A stretch of 64,000 nt of DNA from Methanobacterium_C sp963845285 (lineage in GTDB: Archaea > Methanobacteriota > Methanobacteria > Methanobacteriales > Methanobacteriaceae): NCBI GenBank assembly GCA_963845285.1, contig CAWJRO010000017.1, positions 9,409 through 73,408 of the forward strand, given 5' to 3'. This document shows, in pieces, positions 10,042 to 18,555 of the stretch (its first letter is position 1; the number at the start of each line of letters is the position of its first letter). Below the pieces are notes generated by a model. That model saw only the letters and a list, made by a program, of their open reading frames with translations. It had not been told where the DNA came from and made no database searches. The position numbers were made by a program, and so were the translations under genes.

Positions 10042-10893
10042 TTAAATGAGTCGTACAACAATCCACGATGTTACAAATGGGGATCCAAGTGTAAAGGCCA
10101 AGAAAGTGATGGCCATTCCGATTTTAAGCTTTCTTGAAATTATTTTTGTGTTTTCAATGGATTGATCCTTTAATATGGAATGTGCACAGTTTAAAAATAG
10201 GACAATTGCAATTAAAAGTACAGGAATGTACAATACCGTTAAAAAACCCATAAAATATAATATAGGGCTTGTTAAACTTGCAAATAGCATTATAGAAGCT
10301 GAAATTTGTCCTGCTAATCTTTTGCCGTGAATTATTGGAAATGTGGTGGCCCCTTCCATTTTATCGCCTTCAACATCTTCTATATCCTTTACCATCTCAC
10401 GTGCCATGGTCATGAAAAAGGCGTAAAAAGCCAGAGCAGATGAAACGTTGATATTATTAACAACAACTCCTGCAAAAATAAAACAAAGACCTGTAAGAAG
10501 AGCTATACTTGCATTTCCAACTAATGAGATTTTTTTAAGTTTATATGCATATAATATAAGTAAAATTGAGCTCAATGCAGCTATAATTCCCTCGAGTGGA
10601 CCCATATAAAATGCTAGTACCACACCAACCATAAATAATACTGCTGCGTATATGGCTGCTGTATTCTTTGACATTCTCCCTGATGGAATTGGACGTTCAG
10701 GTTTGTTTACAGCATCTATTTTACAGTCAAAGTAATCGTTCAATGCATTTCCAGCACCCATAATTACAAATACTACTAAAGCTGCTATAAATATCTGGTA
10801 AGTGAAAAATGCAACAACTATTTGCACTATAAAAACTGCTATAACGCCCATTACTGCGTTTTTTGGTCTGATTATCTCTAAAAATGCATTCAT
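10042..10893 (-). CDS. digeranylgeranylglyceryl phosphate synthase (UbiA family)
   Basis: This 283-aa membrane protein belongs to the UbiA prenyltransferases. In archaea the usual member joins the second geranylgeranyl chain to geranylgeranylglyceryl phosphate, an essential step of ether-lipid synthesis. The first Asp-rich motif is NDYFDCKIDAVNKPERP at about residues 52-68, and the second is DIEDVEGDK near 175-183. About eight or nine hydrophobic segments are present. A GTG nine bases further upstream is possible, but GGTG sits six bases before the ATG at 10893, which I prefer. It heads the probable operon with tmk. Confidence 0.9.
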   Translation of the reverse strand: MNAFLEIIRPKNAVMGVIAVFIVQIVVAFFTYQIFIAALVVFVIMGAGNALNDYFDCKIDAVNKPERPIPSGRMSKNTAAIYAAVLFMVGVVLAFYMGPLEGIIAALSSILLILYAYKLKKISLVGNASIALLTGLCFIFAGVVVNNINVSSALAFYAFFMTMAREMVKDIEDVEGDKMEGATTFPIIHGKRLAGQISASIMLFASLTSPILYFMGFLTVLYIPVLLIAIVLFLNCAHSILKDQSIENTKIISRKLKIGMAITFLAFTLGSPFVTSWIVVRLI

Positions 10894-11387
10894 AGAAAAC
10901 ACCGTTTAAATTAGGGTCAATAAATCTTTGTAATTAATATAATACACTCTTAAAAAGATTTACAACTTTATACAAATCATTCTGCTACAATATAATATCA
11001 TTTAATCAAATAAAAAGATTTTTAAAACTTCACTCAACTAAATAAATTTTTCTTATTTTCCATTTTTATACCTTTAAACAGTTTAATATCTTTAAAATAG
11101 TCCCAAATACTAAAATAAAACTGTTAAAATCTATTTAATTAACCAAAAAGTTAAATCCAAATGCTCTTATACTAAAAAAAACTAGAAAAACTCATGATAC
11201 ATAATGAATTGATCAGTACTATATCTGTATATGAATACGTGACTTTACTATATTTTATACATGTAAAAATACTTAAAAAACATCTTGAATTCAGCAAAAA
11301 GTTTCTCAACATCTTTTTTGGGGATATTTTATCTGTTTTACCAATATTTTCATTCAATGACACCATAAAATTGTTTAAGGTGGCACA
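10894..11387. other. divergent promoter region, AT-rich
   Basis: This spacer separates the divergent ubiA-type gene and the second TMP-kinase-like gene. A 68-codon frame exists at 11194-11400 but looks random. AAGGTGG just before 11388 is the ribosome binding site of the next gene. No RNA or repeat is evident. Confidence 0.5.
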
Positions 11388-11969
11388 ATGCGTTTTATAG
11401 TTCTTGATGGACCCACAGGATCGGGTAAAGCTACCCACTCTAAATTAATCCGTGACAGATACCTTGCAAAGGGTGAAAAGGTCATCTTAAGGAGCCACCC
11501 CACAGAAGATGGTAAATATGGTATAAAGGCAAAAAATGCACTTCTTAAAACAGGAACTCTCAACAAAATTAAAGGATCAATTTACTACACCATTGATTTC
11601 ATCCAATCCACCCAAACATTCTACGGTGGTGTTGACACTGTTATTTTTTCCAGATATTTAATGGATTTAGCTTACTTACCCATGCCCCTGGCTAAAATCA
11701 TGTACTGGATATTTACAGCATTTTTACCTGTTTCGGAGTACATGTTCTTTTTGGATCTGACACCTGAAGAATCTTTGAAGAGAATGTCCGGGCAGGAGGA
11801 CCAGAAGGAGATGTTTGAGATGCTTGAGAATCTGATAAAGATTCGTGGAAAAGCTCTGGAGCTTACTAAGGAATGGTATGTGATTGATACAGATGGAACC
11901 ATTGAAGAAGTTCAAAATAAGATTTTAGAAATTCTGGATAAGTTAGACAGTCGTGCCAGTGACATGTAA
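11388..11969 (+). CDS. second thymidylate-kinase-like nucleotide kinase
   Basis: This 193-aa protein has the P-loop NMP kinase fold and resembles thymidylate kinases. The phosphate-binding loop reads DGPTGSGKATHS (residues 7-18): the usual Ser/Thr after GK is replaced by Ala and followed by Thr, which recalls the GKGT loop of adenylate kinases. A DR-type motif appears as SRYLMDLAY near residue 88, and the lid is short. The genuine tmk is only 1.4 kb away, so this paralogue may prefer another nucleotide or have a regulatory role. AAGGTGG marks the start. Confidence 0.8.
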   Translation: MRFIVLDGPTGSGKATHSKLIRDRYLAKGEKVILRSHPTEDGKYGIKAKNALLKTGTLNKIKGSIYYTIDFIQSTQTFYGGVDTVIFSRYLMDLAYLPMPLAKIMYWIFTAFLPVSEYMFFLDLTPEESLKRMSGQEDQKEMFEMLENLIKIRGKALELTKEWYVIDTDGTIEEVQNKILEILDKLDSRASDM

Positions 11970-12005
11970 ATGTGTGTTTATTTAAAAATTTGGATATAAA
12001 TGGTG

Positions 12006-12143
12006 ATGTATCACATTTACGGAGGAACTGTTCTGAGGGACCTTAACCCAGAAACTCAGAAAACCATGTCATACTGGATCCTTAATGGAGTATTGAAAAG
12101 GCCAGATCATAGGTTCTGTGGTCTTTACCTGCAACGACGTTAA
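12006..12143 (+). other. GC-richer island: 45-codon frame or structured RNA
   Basis: An ATG at 12006 opens 45 codons ending with TAA at 12141, and the product (MYHIYGGTVLRDLNP at its start, GLYLQRR at its end) looks plausible but matches nothing I know. GGTG touches the ATG directly, which is too close for a good site. The same stretch can fold: TTCTGAG at 12031-12037 pairs with CTCAGAA at 12055-12061, and GGCCA near 12101 with TGGTC near 12119. GC content is visibly above the flanks. I cannot decide between a small protein, a gene remnant and an RNA. Confidence 0.35.
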
Positions 12144-12162
12144 ATTGTTGGTGTTACCTCAT

Positions 12163-12759
12163 TTAGACTGTTTGGATTAAAATAGAACTTCCAATAAGGA
12201 TCAATACAAACGGCATGATTAAATGCCCATATTTACGAATTCTTCCACCTAATCTTATGTTGTTCACTAATCTATGACTAATAAAACACCATACCCCAAT
12301 CATTATTAAAAAAATTAAAATCACAGAATACAGTTGATAAATGTTTAAAGTAGCAAAAAGAGGAATATAAACCCCTATATTGTCTCCACCATTAATAAAA
12401 GACACAATTGCAACTGAAAATATGGATGAATTTATAAATCTTGAGATAAAACGTCTATTTTGGTTTTTAGGTGATGTATCATCGTTTTTATTATTTTTTC
12501 TTAGTTCTAACAGGTTTTTAAGACCCATAATTATTGGGAAAATACCCAGTAACCCTATCCATGCAGTAGGTATAATGAATTTAAAGAAATAACCCAGTGT
12601 ACTTATTAAAATTAAAGATGAAATTCCAATATATTGACCTATGATGATCTGAGTATTTTTATAATCCGGATGTGCGAAAAATATCATTAAAACAAACATA
12701 TCATCTAAATTGGTGGCCACAAACCCCATAATTGCTATAAAAATTAGTGTGAATTCCAT
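12163..12759 (-). CDS. CadD-like cadmium/metal resistance permease
   Basis: This 198-aa integral membrane protein matches the CadD family of cadmium resistance transporters, which includes quaternary-ammonium and metal exporters of about 200 aa. It has five or six hydrophobic segments. The early motif ATNLDDMFVLMIFF (residues 15-28) and the later INGGDNIGVYIPLF (about 121-134) are the paired Asp-containing signatures of this LysE-like fold. AGGTTG precedes the ATG. Substrate specificity cannot be read from sequence. It converges with the 12006 island and shares no operon. Confidence 0.82.
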   Translation of the reverse strand: MEFTLIFIAIMGFVATNLDDMFVLMIFFAHPDYKNTQIIIGQYIGISSLILISTLGYFFKFIIPTAWIGLLGIFPIIMGLKNLLELRKNNKNDDTSPKNQNRRFISRFINSSIFSVAIVSFINGGDNIGVYIPLFATLNIYQLYSVILIFLIMIGVWCFISHRLVNNIRLGGRIRKYGHLIMPFVLILIGSSILIQTV

Positions 12760-12929
12760 TATTCAACCTTTTTGAAATCTTATCAAAACATTACAAGGAG
12801 TACTATTAAATACCAATTTATTAGATGTGCAGTTGAAATAGTTTTGAAATAGAAGTTATAATAACAATTTAAATAGTTCATGTAACCCTGGTAAGTCAAT
12901 ATTATTAATTCAAGTATTATTGTTTACTA

Positions 12930-13325
12930 TCACAAACAGTCTATTTCAGCTGAAAATGGTTTAATATCCAAAACAGGAGATCCGTCCAAAGCATCAAGCC
13001 ACTTCACAGTGAGAGTTCTTCCATTTATTTCAACAAGTTCAACCAGACACAGAGCTATGGGATTGGGCCGTACAGGAGCTCTTATAGCAAAAACGCCTTT
13101 CTTTTTTGTTTTACCTCGGGGTACAACTTGCAGCTTATCCCGTTCAGCTTTGTTCTGCCAGTAAAATATTAAAAGATGTTTTTTATCTTCAAGACCCAGC
13201 AAACCATCTGCATACTCTTCAAAAATGGTTATTTTACTGAGTTCTTCACTGTAACGACCCTGATGTGGTGCTTCAGCCCTTGTTTTGTAAGGAGAATTTA
13301 TTATACCTATTGATTTGAGTTTCAT
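12930..13325 (-). CDS. trmO: TrmO-type tRNA t6A37 N6-methyltransferase
   Basis: This 131-aa protein belongs to the TrmO/YaeB (UPF0066) family, which uses SAM to methylate the N6 of threonylcarbamoyl-adenosine 37 in tRNA. Family signatures are SPYKTRAEAPHQGR near residues 11-24, RGKTKKKGVFAIRAPVRPNP near 67-86, and LDALDGSPVLDIKP near 112-125. It corresponds to the short archaeal form, lacking the C-terminal domain of E. coli TrmO. The Shine-Dalgarno match is weak. It is alone between two same-strand genes with spacers of about 170 and 240 bases. Confidence 0.9.
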   Translation of the reverse strand: MKLKSIGIINSPYKTRAEAPHQGRYSEELSKITIFEEYADGLLGLEDKKHLLIFYWQNKAERDKLQVVPRGKTKKKGVFAIRAPVRPNPIALCLVELVEINGRTLTVKWLDALDGSPVLDIKPFSAEIDCL

Positions 13326-13566
13326 GCATCTTTTTCCTTGTTTAATTTTTAAGGTTTTGAAAGATTATTCTATTGTAGATTATTTGATTTTTCTTTTTCA
13401 GATTCCTTTTTCAAACAATTACATCCGTTTTTTCATTTCAATGTTATTTTTTTGCCTTTAAATAAATAAAGTTAAATAAAAAAAATATTTATTTCCGGAA
13501 TATTCTTTAGGAATGTTACTCTCGTGATGTATATCTGTATAAAGTATATTTCCCTATCATTTCGAA

Positions 13567-14469
13567 TTAATGCTGAAAAATTTCCTTAACCTTGGCATCC
13601 AGGTCGTCTGCATAGTGTAATGCAGCAGCTTCAGGGGTTTTTGGGTCTACAGTTGAACCCCATCCATTACTCACAACACCGTGATGGCTGAGTATCATGT
13701 GTAGAACCTGAGTTGAAAGTTCTTCTGGAACCTGTAACTCATTTACCTTTTCCTTCACCATTTCACATGACATATAAAGATGATCCAGCAATCTTCCTTC
13801 TTCAGAGAATTTTATGCTCAGTAGATCATAGTCATAGGTCCTTATTTTACCTATATCATGTAGGAGTACCCCTGTGTAAAGCAAGTCTTCGTCCATTTCG
13901 GGAAATATCCCACAAACAGTTTTACAGATCTTCAAAACCTCAACAGTATGGTCCAACAATCCCCCAATGTAATTGTGATGATGTGTTTTCGCTGCAGGTG
14001 CACTGTAAAATTTTTCTGTAAACCTGTTATCACAGAAGAATGATTTTAGGAGATTTTTCAGGTGTGGGTTCTCAATACTTTCTATGGTGACCTCAACCTC
14101 TTTGATCAATTCCTTTTTGTTCTTTTCAGATGTTCTTATAAACTCATCCAGATCGTATTTCCCTTCTGAAACTTTTTTTATCTCTTTTACAATGATATTA
14201 AATCTTCCTGAACCTATTGGATATTCATTCACCTTTCCCTCTATTTCACAAACACTTCCCACTGGAATAGAACCATATATGTCTTCAATATTTTCTTCTG
14301 AAAAGATTAAACCTTTTATTTGGCCGGTTTTATCTGTGAGGGTTAAATATATGTAGTTACGTCCGCTTGAAGCTTTTTTAAAAATTTTATTTGAAACTAC
14401 GAATTGGGATTGAATTTCTCTTCGCGAATTTATATTTTCTATAAAGTCTTCTTCTGCTTTTTTAGACAT
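13567..14469 (-). CDS. OB-fold plus HD-domain nuclease (YhaM-like)
   Basis: This 300-aa protein pairs an N-terminal OB-fold nucleic-acid-binding domain (about residues 15-95, with GQIKGLIFSEEN) with an HD-domain (about 150-285). It has the layout of the YhaM 3'-5' exoribonuclease family. Metal-binding residues are visible in HHHNYIGGLLDHT near 165 and in LLHDIGKI near 205, and a further His pair in ILSHHG near 263. The family degrades RNA or DNA from the 3' end in bacteria; the archaeal substrate is not established. GGAAG lies upstream of the ATG. Confidence 0.88.
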   Translation of the reverse strand: MSKKAEEDFIENINSRREIQSQFVVSNKIFKKASSGRNYIYLTLTDKTGQIKGLIFSEENIEDIYGSIPVGSVCEIEGKVNEYPIGSGRFNIIVKEIKKVSEGKYDLDEFIRTSEKNKKELIKEVEVTIESIENPHLKNLLKSFFCDNRFTEKFYSAPAAKTHHHNYIGGLLDHTVEVLKICKTVCGIFPEMDEDLLYTGVLLHDIGKIRTYDYDLLSIKFSEEGRLLDHLYMSCEMVKEKVNELQVPEELSTQVLHMILSHHGVVSNGWGSTVDPKTPEAAALHYADDLDAKVKEIFQH

Positions 14470-14812
14470 GATAAACTTCCTTTTTGGTTAAATACATTGA
14501 AATAATATTATAAACTGAAATAATGTTAGATTTTTTTGGTTATATCCTAGTTTTAATCCACTTTTTTTATTTAATTATGAAACTTTAGAAACTTGATATA
14601 AATTATTTTATTTTTATCCAAGATAATTAATTTTTATGTATTAGCATTTAAGCCAAAAGAAATATCAAAATCTTCTATTTCTTCATATTTTACATCAAGT
14701 ATAAAATTTAATTTAGAGGAGTTTAATAAGTATTAATGATTTTTGAATAATAATTTTGAATATCCTTCGTTCAATATTCATTCAATGGATCCATGTCTTC
14801 TTGGTGTTCTAG
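14470..14812. other. AT-rich spacer, no gene seen
   Basis: I see no frame with coding character, no RNA-like GC island and no element end here. The spacer separates the HD nuclease gene from the decayed MFS gene. Confidence 0.5.
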
Positions 14813-15584
14813 ATGGATGGAAAATCAGAAACTGGTTGGCTGACCCTTATAATCGTCACATTATCCATATTTACCATAGTCATTGACAAAACTTTAGGGA
14901 TGTATCAATATTTACTTGACTAAAAATTTGAACACCAATATTGCAACCATTCAAGCCACAATAACAATTTAATCCATCACAATAGCCAGTCTAATGTTAA
15001 TTGGGGGAAAAATTCAGAACGTTCTTGGTAAAAGAAGGATAGTAGGGAGTGTGTACCTCAGCATTACGTTCAATCCATACGTTACCATTGTAAACATTGC
15101 GCCTGGTATAGCTCTGCTTGGGGTTGGAATGGGAATAGTCTTCCCAGATTCAGCTAACGAGATCTTCTCTGTTGCAAGACGTGGCCAACAGCCTGATGCA
15201 TCAAGAATTATGAACACTGAAATCAATTTGAGCTCATCACTTGAAACTGCTGTTTTCGGAGTCATATTGATCCGGGGCAGTTTCAGTGGACTTGATCTTG
15301 CATTGAACAATACAAACATACCCTATCAGCAGGAGCAAATTATAGGTATCCACAGTTGGTTTGAAAGTATTGGAATAGGAAAACCGGGAAATATGAATGA
15401 AAAACAAGTTTTAGTATCGTCTAAAAAAATAGATACCATGAAAAGCACATTTGATATTATAATAGTGGGTGCTTCTGATTGGATTGCGGAGTTATCTTTT
15501 AATACCGCCTCAAAAGAAGAAACGAAAATATATCGAGGGATGCGTTACATCCCAAATATAAACAATAAGTATTCAATAAAATAA
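14813..15584 (+). pseudogene. decayed DHA2-type MFS transporter
   Basis: Pieces of one major facilitator drug-exporter gene lie in order. At 14813-14923 a 36-codon frame encodes the first membrane segment (IIVTLSIFTIVIDKTL). A shift near 14910 leads into a second frame reading NTNIATIQATITI, which meets TAA at 14970. After that the frame from 14994 gives MLIGGKIQNVLGKRR, the motif after segment 2, but then jumps directly to a late-segment sequence (LLGVGMGIVFPDSANEI). So there is a frameshift, a stop and a large internal deletion. The last 70 residues match nothing I know. An intact relative lies at 16068-17834. Confidence 0.8.
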
Positions 15585-15669
15585 GTATTCAATAATCTTT
15601 AATTCTTTTAAACTCAATTAATTTCTAAATCTTTTAATAATATTTTACACTTGACTTTTTTAAAATCAA

Positions 15670-15776
15670 GAGGTTGTCTACTAAATTTCAATCTGTAAAA
15701 AAATGATGATAAACAGAGCTTTAAATTCCAAAATGAATAAAATCACACGTATGAAACTTAATTACATGACAATTTC
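15670..15776. mobile_element. 107-bp MITE-like element, copy 2 (degenerate)
   Basis: The left end GAGGTTGTCTACT and the internal ACAGAGCTTTAAATTCCAAAA match the family. The right end is eroded (ATGACAATTTC in place of ATGAGACAGCCTC). It lies between the decayed and intact MFS genes, 31 bases from copy 3. Confidence 0.65.
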
Positions 15777-15807
15777 TTTTAATCAATCATTTTAAAAATT
15801 TATTTTT

Positions 15808-15914
15808 AGATGCTCTCTTTTAGTTCAAAATTTGCAAAAAATAAGAGTAAATAGAGCTTTAAATTCCAAAATAATGAAAATTGTAGGAGTAACAAATAAT
15901 CATAAGACAACTTC
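15808..15914. mobile_element. 107-bp MITE-like element, copy 3 (degenerate)
   Basis: The internal block AGTTCAAAATTTGCAAAAA and the spacing to ATAAGACAACTTC at the right end match the family. The left end is eroded (AGATGCTCTCTTTTAG). The two adjacent degenerate copies suggest an old insertion site. Confidence 0.65.
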
Positions 15915-16067
15915 TTTTAATAAAAAAATGGACAAAAAGGAGAGAAAAAACTAAAAGAAAGATAAAAAAAGGATGAATTGGGTTCCATCCAATTTATATG
16001 TCTATCTTAAGTTATTTTAGGAATTTAGTCTATCCAGTTGTATTTTCATCTAATGTAATCTATTTAA

Positions 16068-17834
16068 TTAATTCTTTTTTCTGTTTAAAGTACCGGTAGT
16101 ATCTTTAAGCACCTCAACATCATTCAAATAACTTTCACCACGAAGGGCTGACAATAAAGCCGCTAAACCGGACAATACAGCACCTATACAAAATGCCATT
16201 CTTAATGCAGGCATAAATGCATTTGCAAGTGTGGAAGGGAACCATGTTGTGCCCGTGAGAGTTGTTATGGTTGTTTGAGGTATTGCTGCCACAAAACTTG
16301 CTGGAAGACCTGAAAGAATGGTGTTAACCGGGTTGAAACCAAGGAACGCCGAAAACAATGCACCCGTTGGTGGAATATTTGAGAGGACAGGGGCTAACTG
16401 CACAGCACCAATACTTGCCAGTGAAGATGTCATTGCACCAGGGAACTTTTGAGTAATGCCCACTATAACTATGGTGAAAAACATTGCCATACTTGCTGTA
16501 AAGGCCGTGTTCATCAAAGTCATCATCATTCCAGATGCCACACCCCTTTCTTGTGGAGGTACAGAGTTCATTATTGAAGCACTGTTCGGTGATGAAAACA
16601 TTCCACTTCCTACTCCCATCATGAAAAGGGCTATTCCAAATTCCATATAATTGAAATCGTATGGAAGTGATGCAAGCACCAGAAATGAAACAGTGTTTAT
16701 TACCATTCCTCCAGTTGCTATCCAACGTGGACCATATTTATCAGACAACCATCCTGAAATTGGTCCCATAATGATAACACCAATCGTAAGCGGAAGCATG
16801 TATATACCAGCCCAGAATGGTGTTGATGCATAGCTGTAGCCATGAAGCGGCAACCAGATTCCCTGTAAAAGCAGGATCAACATGAACATCATTCCACCAC
16901 GACCCAATGAGTTGAGAAAACCTGCAGAGTTAGCATAACTGAACATCTTTATTTTAAAGAGATCCAACCGGAACATCGGGCACTCAACACGATTTTCAAT
17001 GAATGGGAAAGTTACTAAAAGTATAATTCCCATCACCATGGATACCATGACCCATGGATTGCTCCAGCCCATTGAATTGTTTCCGTATGGCATTAATCCA
17101 TATGTTACAGCCAGAAGTAGTAAGGTTATTCCTGAAATGAATGTGAGGTTTCCCCAAACATCGATTTTGGTTGTTGTGGATTTAATAGACGTTTCCTTAA
17201 GTTTTAAGGTTGACCACACCGTTCCCAGTATACCAAATGGCACGCTGATAAGGAATACATACCTCCAATCATAGACTGCAAGCACTCCTCCAACTATAAG
17301 GCCTATGAACTGGCCGGACATAAATGCAACCATATGTATACCCAGTGCTTTACCCCTCTCATTGACAGGAAAAGCATCTGTAAGTATAGCTGAACTGTTG
17401 GCCATGAAAAGAGCACTTCCAACAGCCTGGAGTATTCTAAATGCTATAATTTCTATGGCACCAGCGTCTCCTGTGGATGGAGTCAGGTAAAGTAAGATGG
17501 ATCCTACTGTGAATATCAGGAATCCCAATTTGAATAGCCTCACCCTTCCATACATATCTGACAGCCTGCCGAAACTTAAAAGCAGTGTGGCAGTTACAAG
17601 ACCATAACCCATTAATATCCACAGCAGGTACTGGAAAGAGGTTAATGGATCTATATGGATTCCATTGAATATTGCAGGAAGCGAAATCAGAGTTATGCTC
17701 CCGTTGACACTACCCATTAAAGCAGCTATTATAACATTTATCAGGGCAATCCATTTGTAATCAAGACCACGAAGACGACCTCGGCCACCTTTACCTTTCG
17801 AATTTTTATTATAAACATTAACATTCTCATTCAA
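16068..17834 (-). CDS. DHA2-family MFS multidrug exporter
   Basis: This 588-aa membrane protein is a major facilitator of the 14-segment DHA2 (EmrB/QacA) type, exporting drugs or other toxic compounds with proton antiport. The motif-A region GRLSDMYGRVRLF is near residue 88-100, the segment-5 motif AVGSALFMANSSAIL near 138-152, and a second motif-A-like loop GWLSDKYGPRW near 360. The C-terminal part is longer than usual, with an extra-membrane loop at about 470-535. GGTGAT lies nine bases before the ATG. It diverges from the PadR gene, which likely controls it. Substrate unknown. Confidence 0.9.
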   Translation of the reverse strand: MNENVNVYNKNSKGKGGRGRLRGLDYKWIALINVIIAALMGSVNGSITLISLPAIFNGIHIDPLTSFQYLLWILMGYGLVTATLLLSFGRLSDMYGRVRLFKLGFLIFTVGSILLYLTPSTGDAGAIEIIAFRILQAVGSALFMANSSAILTDAFPVNERGKALGIHMVAFMSGQFIGLIVGGVLAVYDWRYVFLISVPFGILGTVWSTLKLKETSIKSTTTKIDVWGNLTFISGITLLLLAVTYGLMPYGNNSMGWSNPWVMVSMVMGIILLVTFPFIENRVECPMFRLDLFKIKMFSYANSAGFLNSLGRGGMMFMLILLLQGIWLPLHGYSYASTPFWAGIYMLPLTIGVIIMGPISGWLSDKYGPRWIATGGMVINTVSFLVLASLPYDFNYMEFGIALFMMGVGSGMFSSPNSASIMNSVPPQERGVASGMMMTLMNTAFTASMAMFFTIVIVGITQKFPGAMTSSLASIGAVQLAPVLSNIPPTGALFSAFLGFNPVNTILSGLPASFVAAIPQTTITTLTGTTWFPSTLANAFMPALRMAFCIGAVLSGLAALLSALRGESYLNDVEVLKDTTGTLNRKKN

Positions 17835-18080
17835 AACATATCACCTATAAGTAGTAAGTCCTATAAACAGGACAATTCTTGAATTTATATCCAAATTTGG
17901 ATTATTCTTCTTTTATGAGGTTTTATAATCAAAGGTTCAAAAATTAGAATACATATTCCGAATATATTCCAATTTGTAGAGTAAACTAAAATTAGAATAA
18001 AATTTAAAGTATAAGTTTAGGGACCTTGAGAATATACCCCCAAATTCTATTTTATTATTTATCAAATATTCTATTTAAAC

Positions 18081-18098
18081 ATATCGGTAACCCGATAT
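18081..18098. promoter_or_regulatory. candidate operator palindrome
   Basis: ATATCGG, a 4-base spacer and CCGATAT form a perfect inverted repeat in the divergent spacer between the MFS exporter and the PadR gene. A weaker related dyad, TATTTCGGGTTTCCAATA, overlaps the start region of padR near 18154-18171. The position suits binding by the PadR protein, but this is inference. Confidence 0.5.
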
Positions 18099-18146
18099 TA
18101 ATCCAGATATTAAATAAAATGAGATGCAATCTGGAGAGAGTATGAA

Positions 18147-18160
18147 GATATTTATATTTC
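18147..18160 (+). promoter_or_regulatory. TATA-type promoter of the padR-like gene
   Basis: GATATTTATATTTC is centred about 28 bases before the ATG at 18182. There is no ribosome binding site, so the transcript is probably leaderless. Confidence 0.45.
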
Positions 18161-18181
18161 GGGTTTCCAATACTATAGATC

Positions 18182-18478
18182 ATGAAATGTTGTGAAATGA
18201 AAGGTTATTTATCTTTTTTAATAATGTGGATACTCCACAATGAAGGTATGAAGGGTGCGGAGATAGCCCGAGAAATTGAAAAACGAAAAGGAAGAAAACC
18301 GAGTCCTGGAACTATTTATCCCGCATTGAAAGACCTGAAAAACAGAGGTATGGTTACAGTTGACGAACATAAAAAATATTCGTTAACATCAGATGGTGAA
18401 GAAAAGCTTAAAGAATCATGCAAATCATTGTGCAATACTTTTTATGACATTAAAGAAATGTTTGAGTATTTTAATTAA
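18182..18478 (+). CDS. PadR-family transcriptional regulator
   Basis: This 98-aa protein is a minimal PadR-type winged-helix regulator. The pattern MKGAEIAREIEKRKGRKPSPGTIYPALKDL appears here in the recognisable pieces GAEIAREIEKR and SPGTIYPALKDL (about residues 25-55), followed by the wing GMVTVDEHKKYSLT. The long C-terminal dimerisation helix of PadR is short here. Such proteins usually repress an adjacent exporter gene and respond to its substrate. The divergent MFS gene and the palindrome between them fit that model. The N-terminal MKCCEMK contains two adjacent cysteines. Confidence 0.9.
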   Translation: MKCCEMKGYLSFLIMWILHNEGMKGAEIAREIEKRKGRKPSPGTIYPALKDLKNRGMVTVDEHKKYSLTSDGEEKLKESCKSLCNTFYDIKEMFEYFN

Positions 18479-18555
18479 GTTAAAGTTTTAAAATGTTGTA
18501 AAATTAAATAAAGTTGATGTATCTATTAAAGATATTTATTTAATTAAAAGTACAT

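Noticed and set aside
11194..11400. A 68-codon frame before the second TMP kinase
   Set aside because: AT-rich composition, no ribosome binding site, overlaps the start of the real gene.
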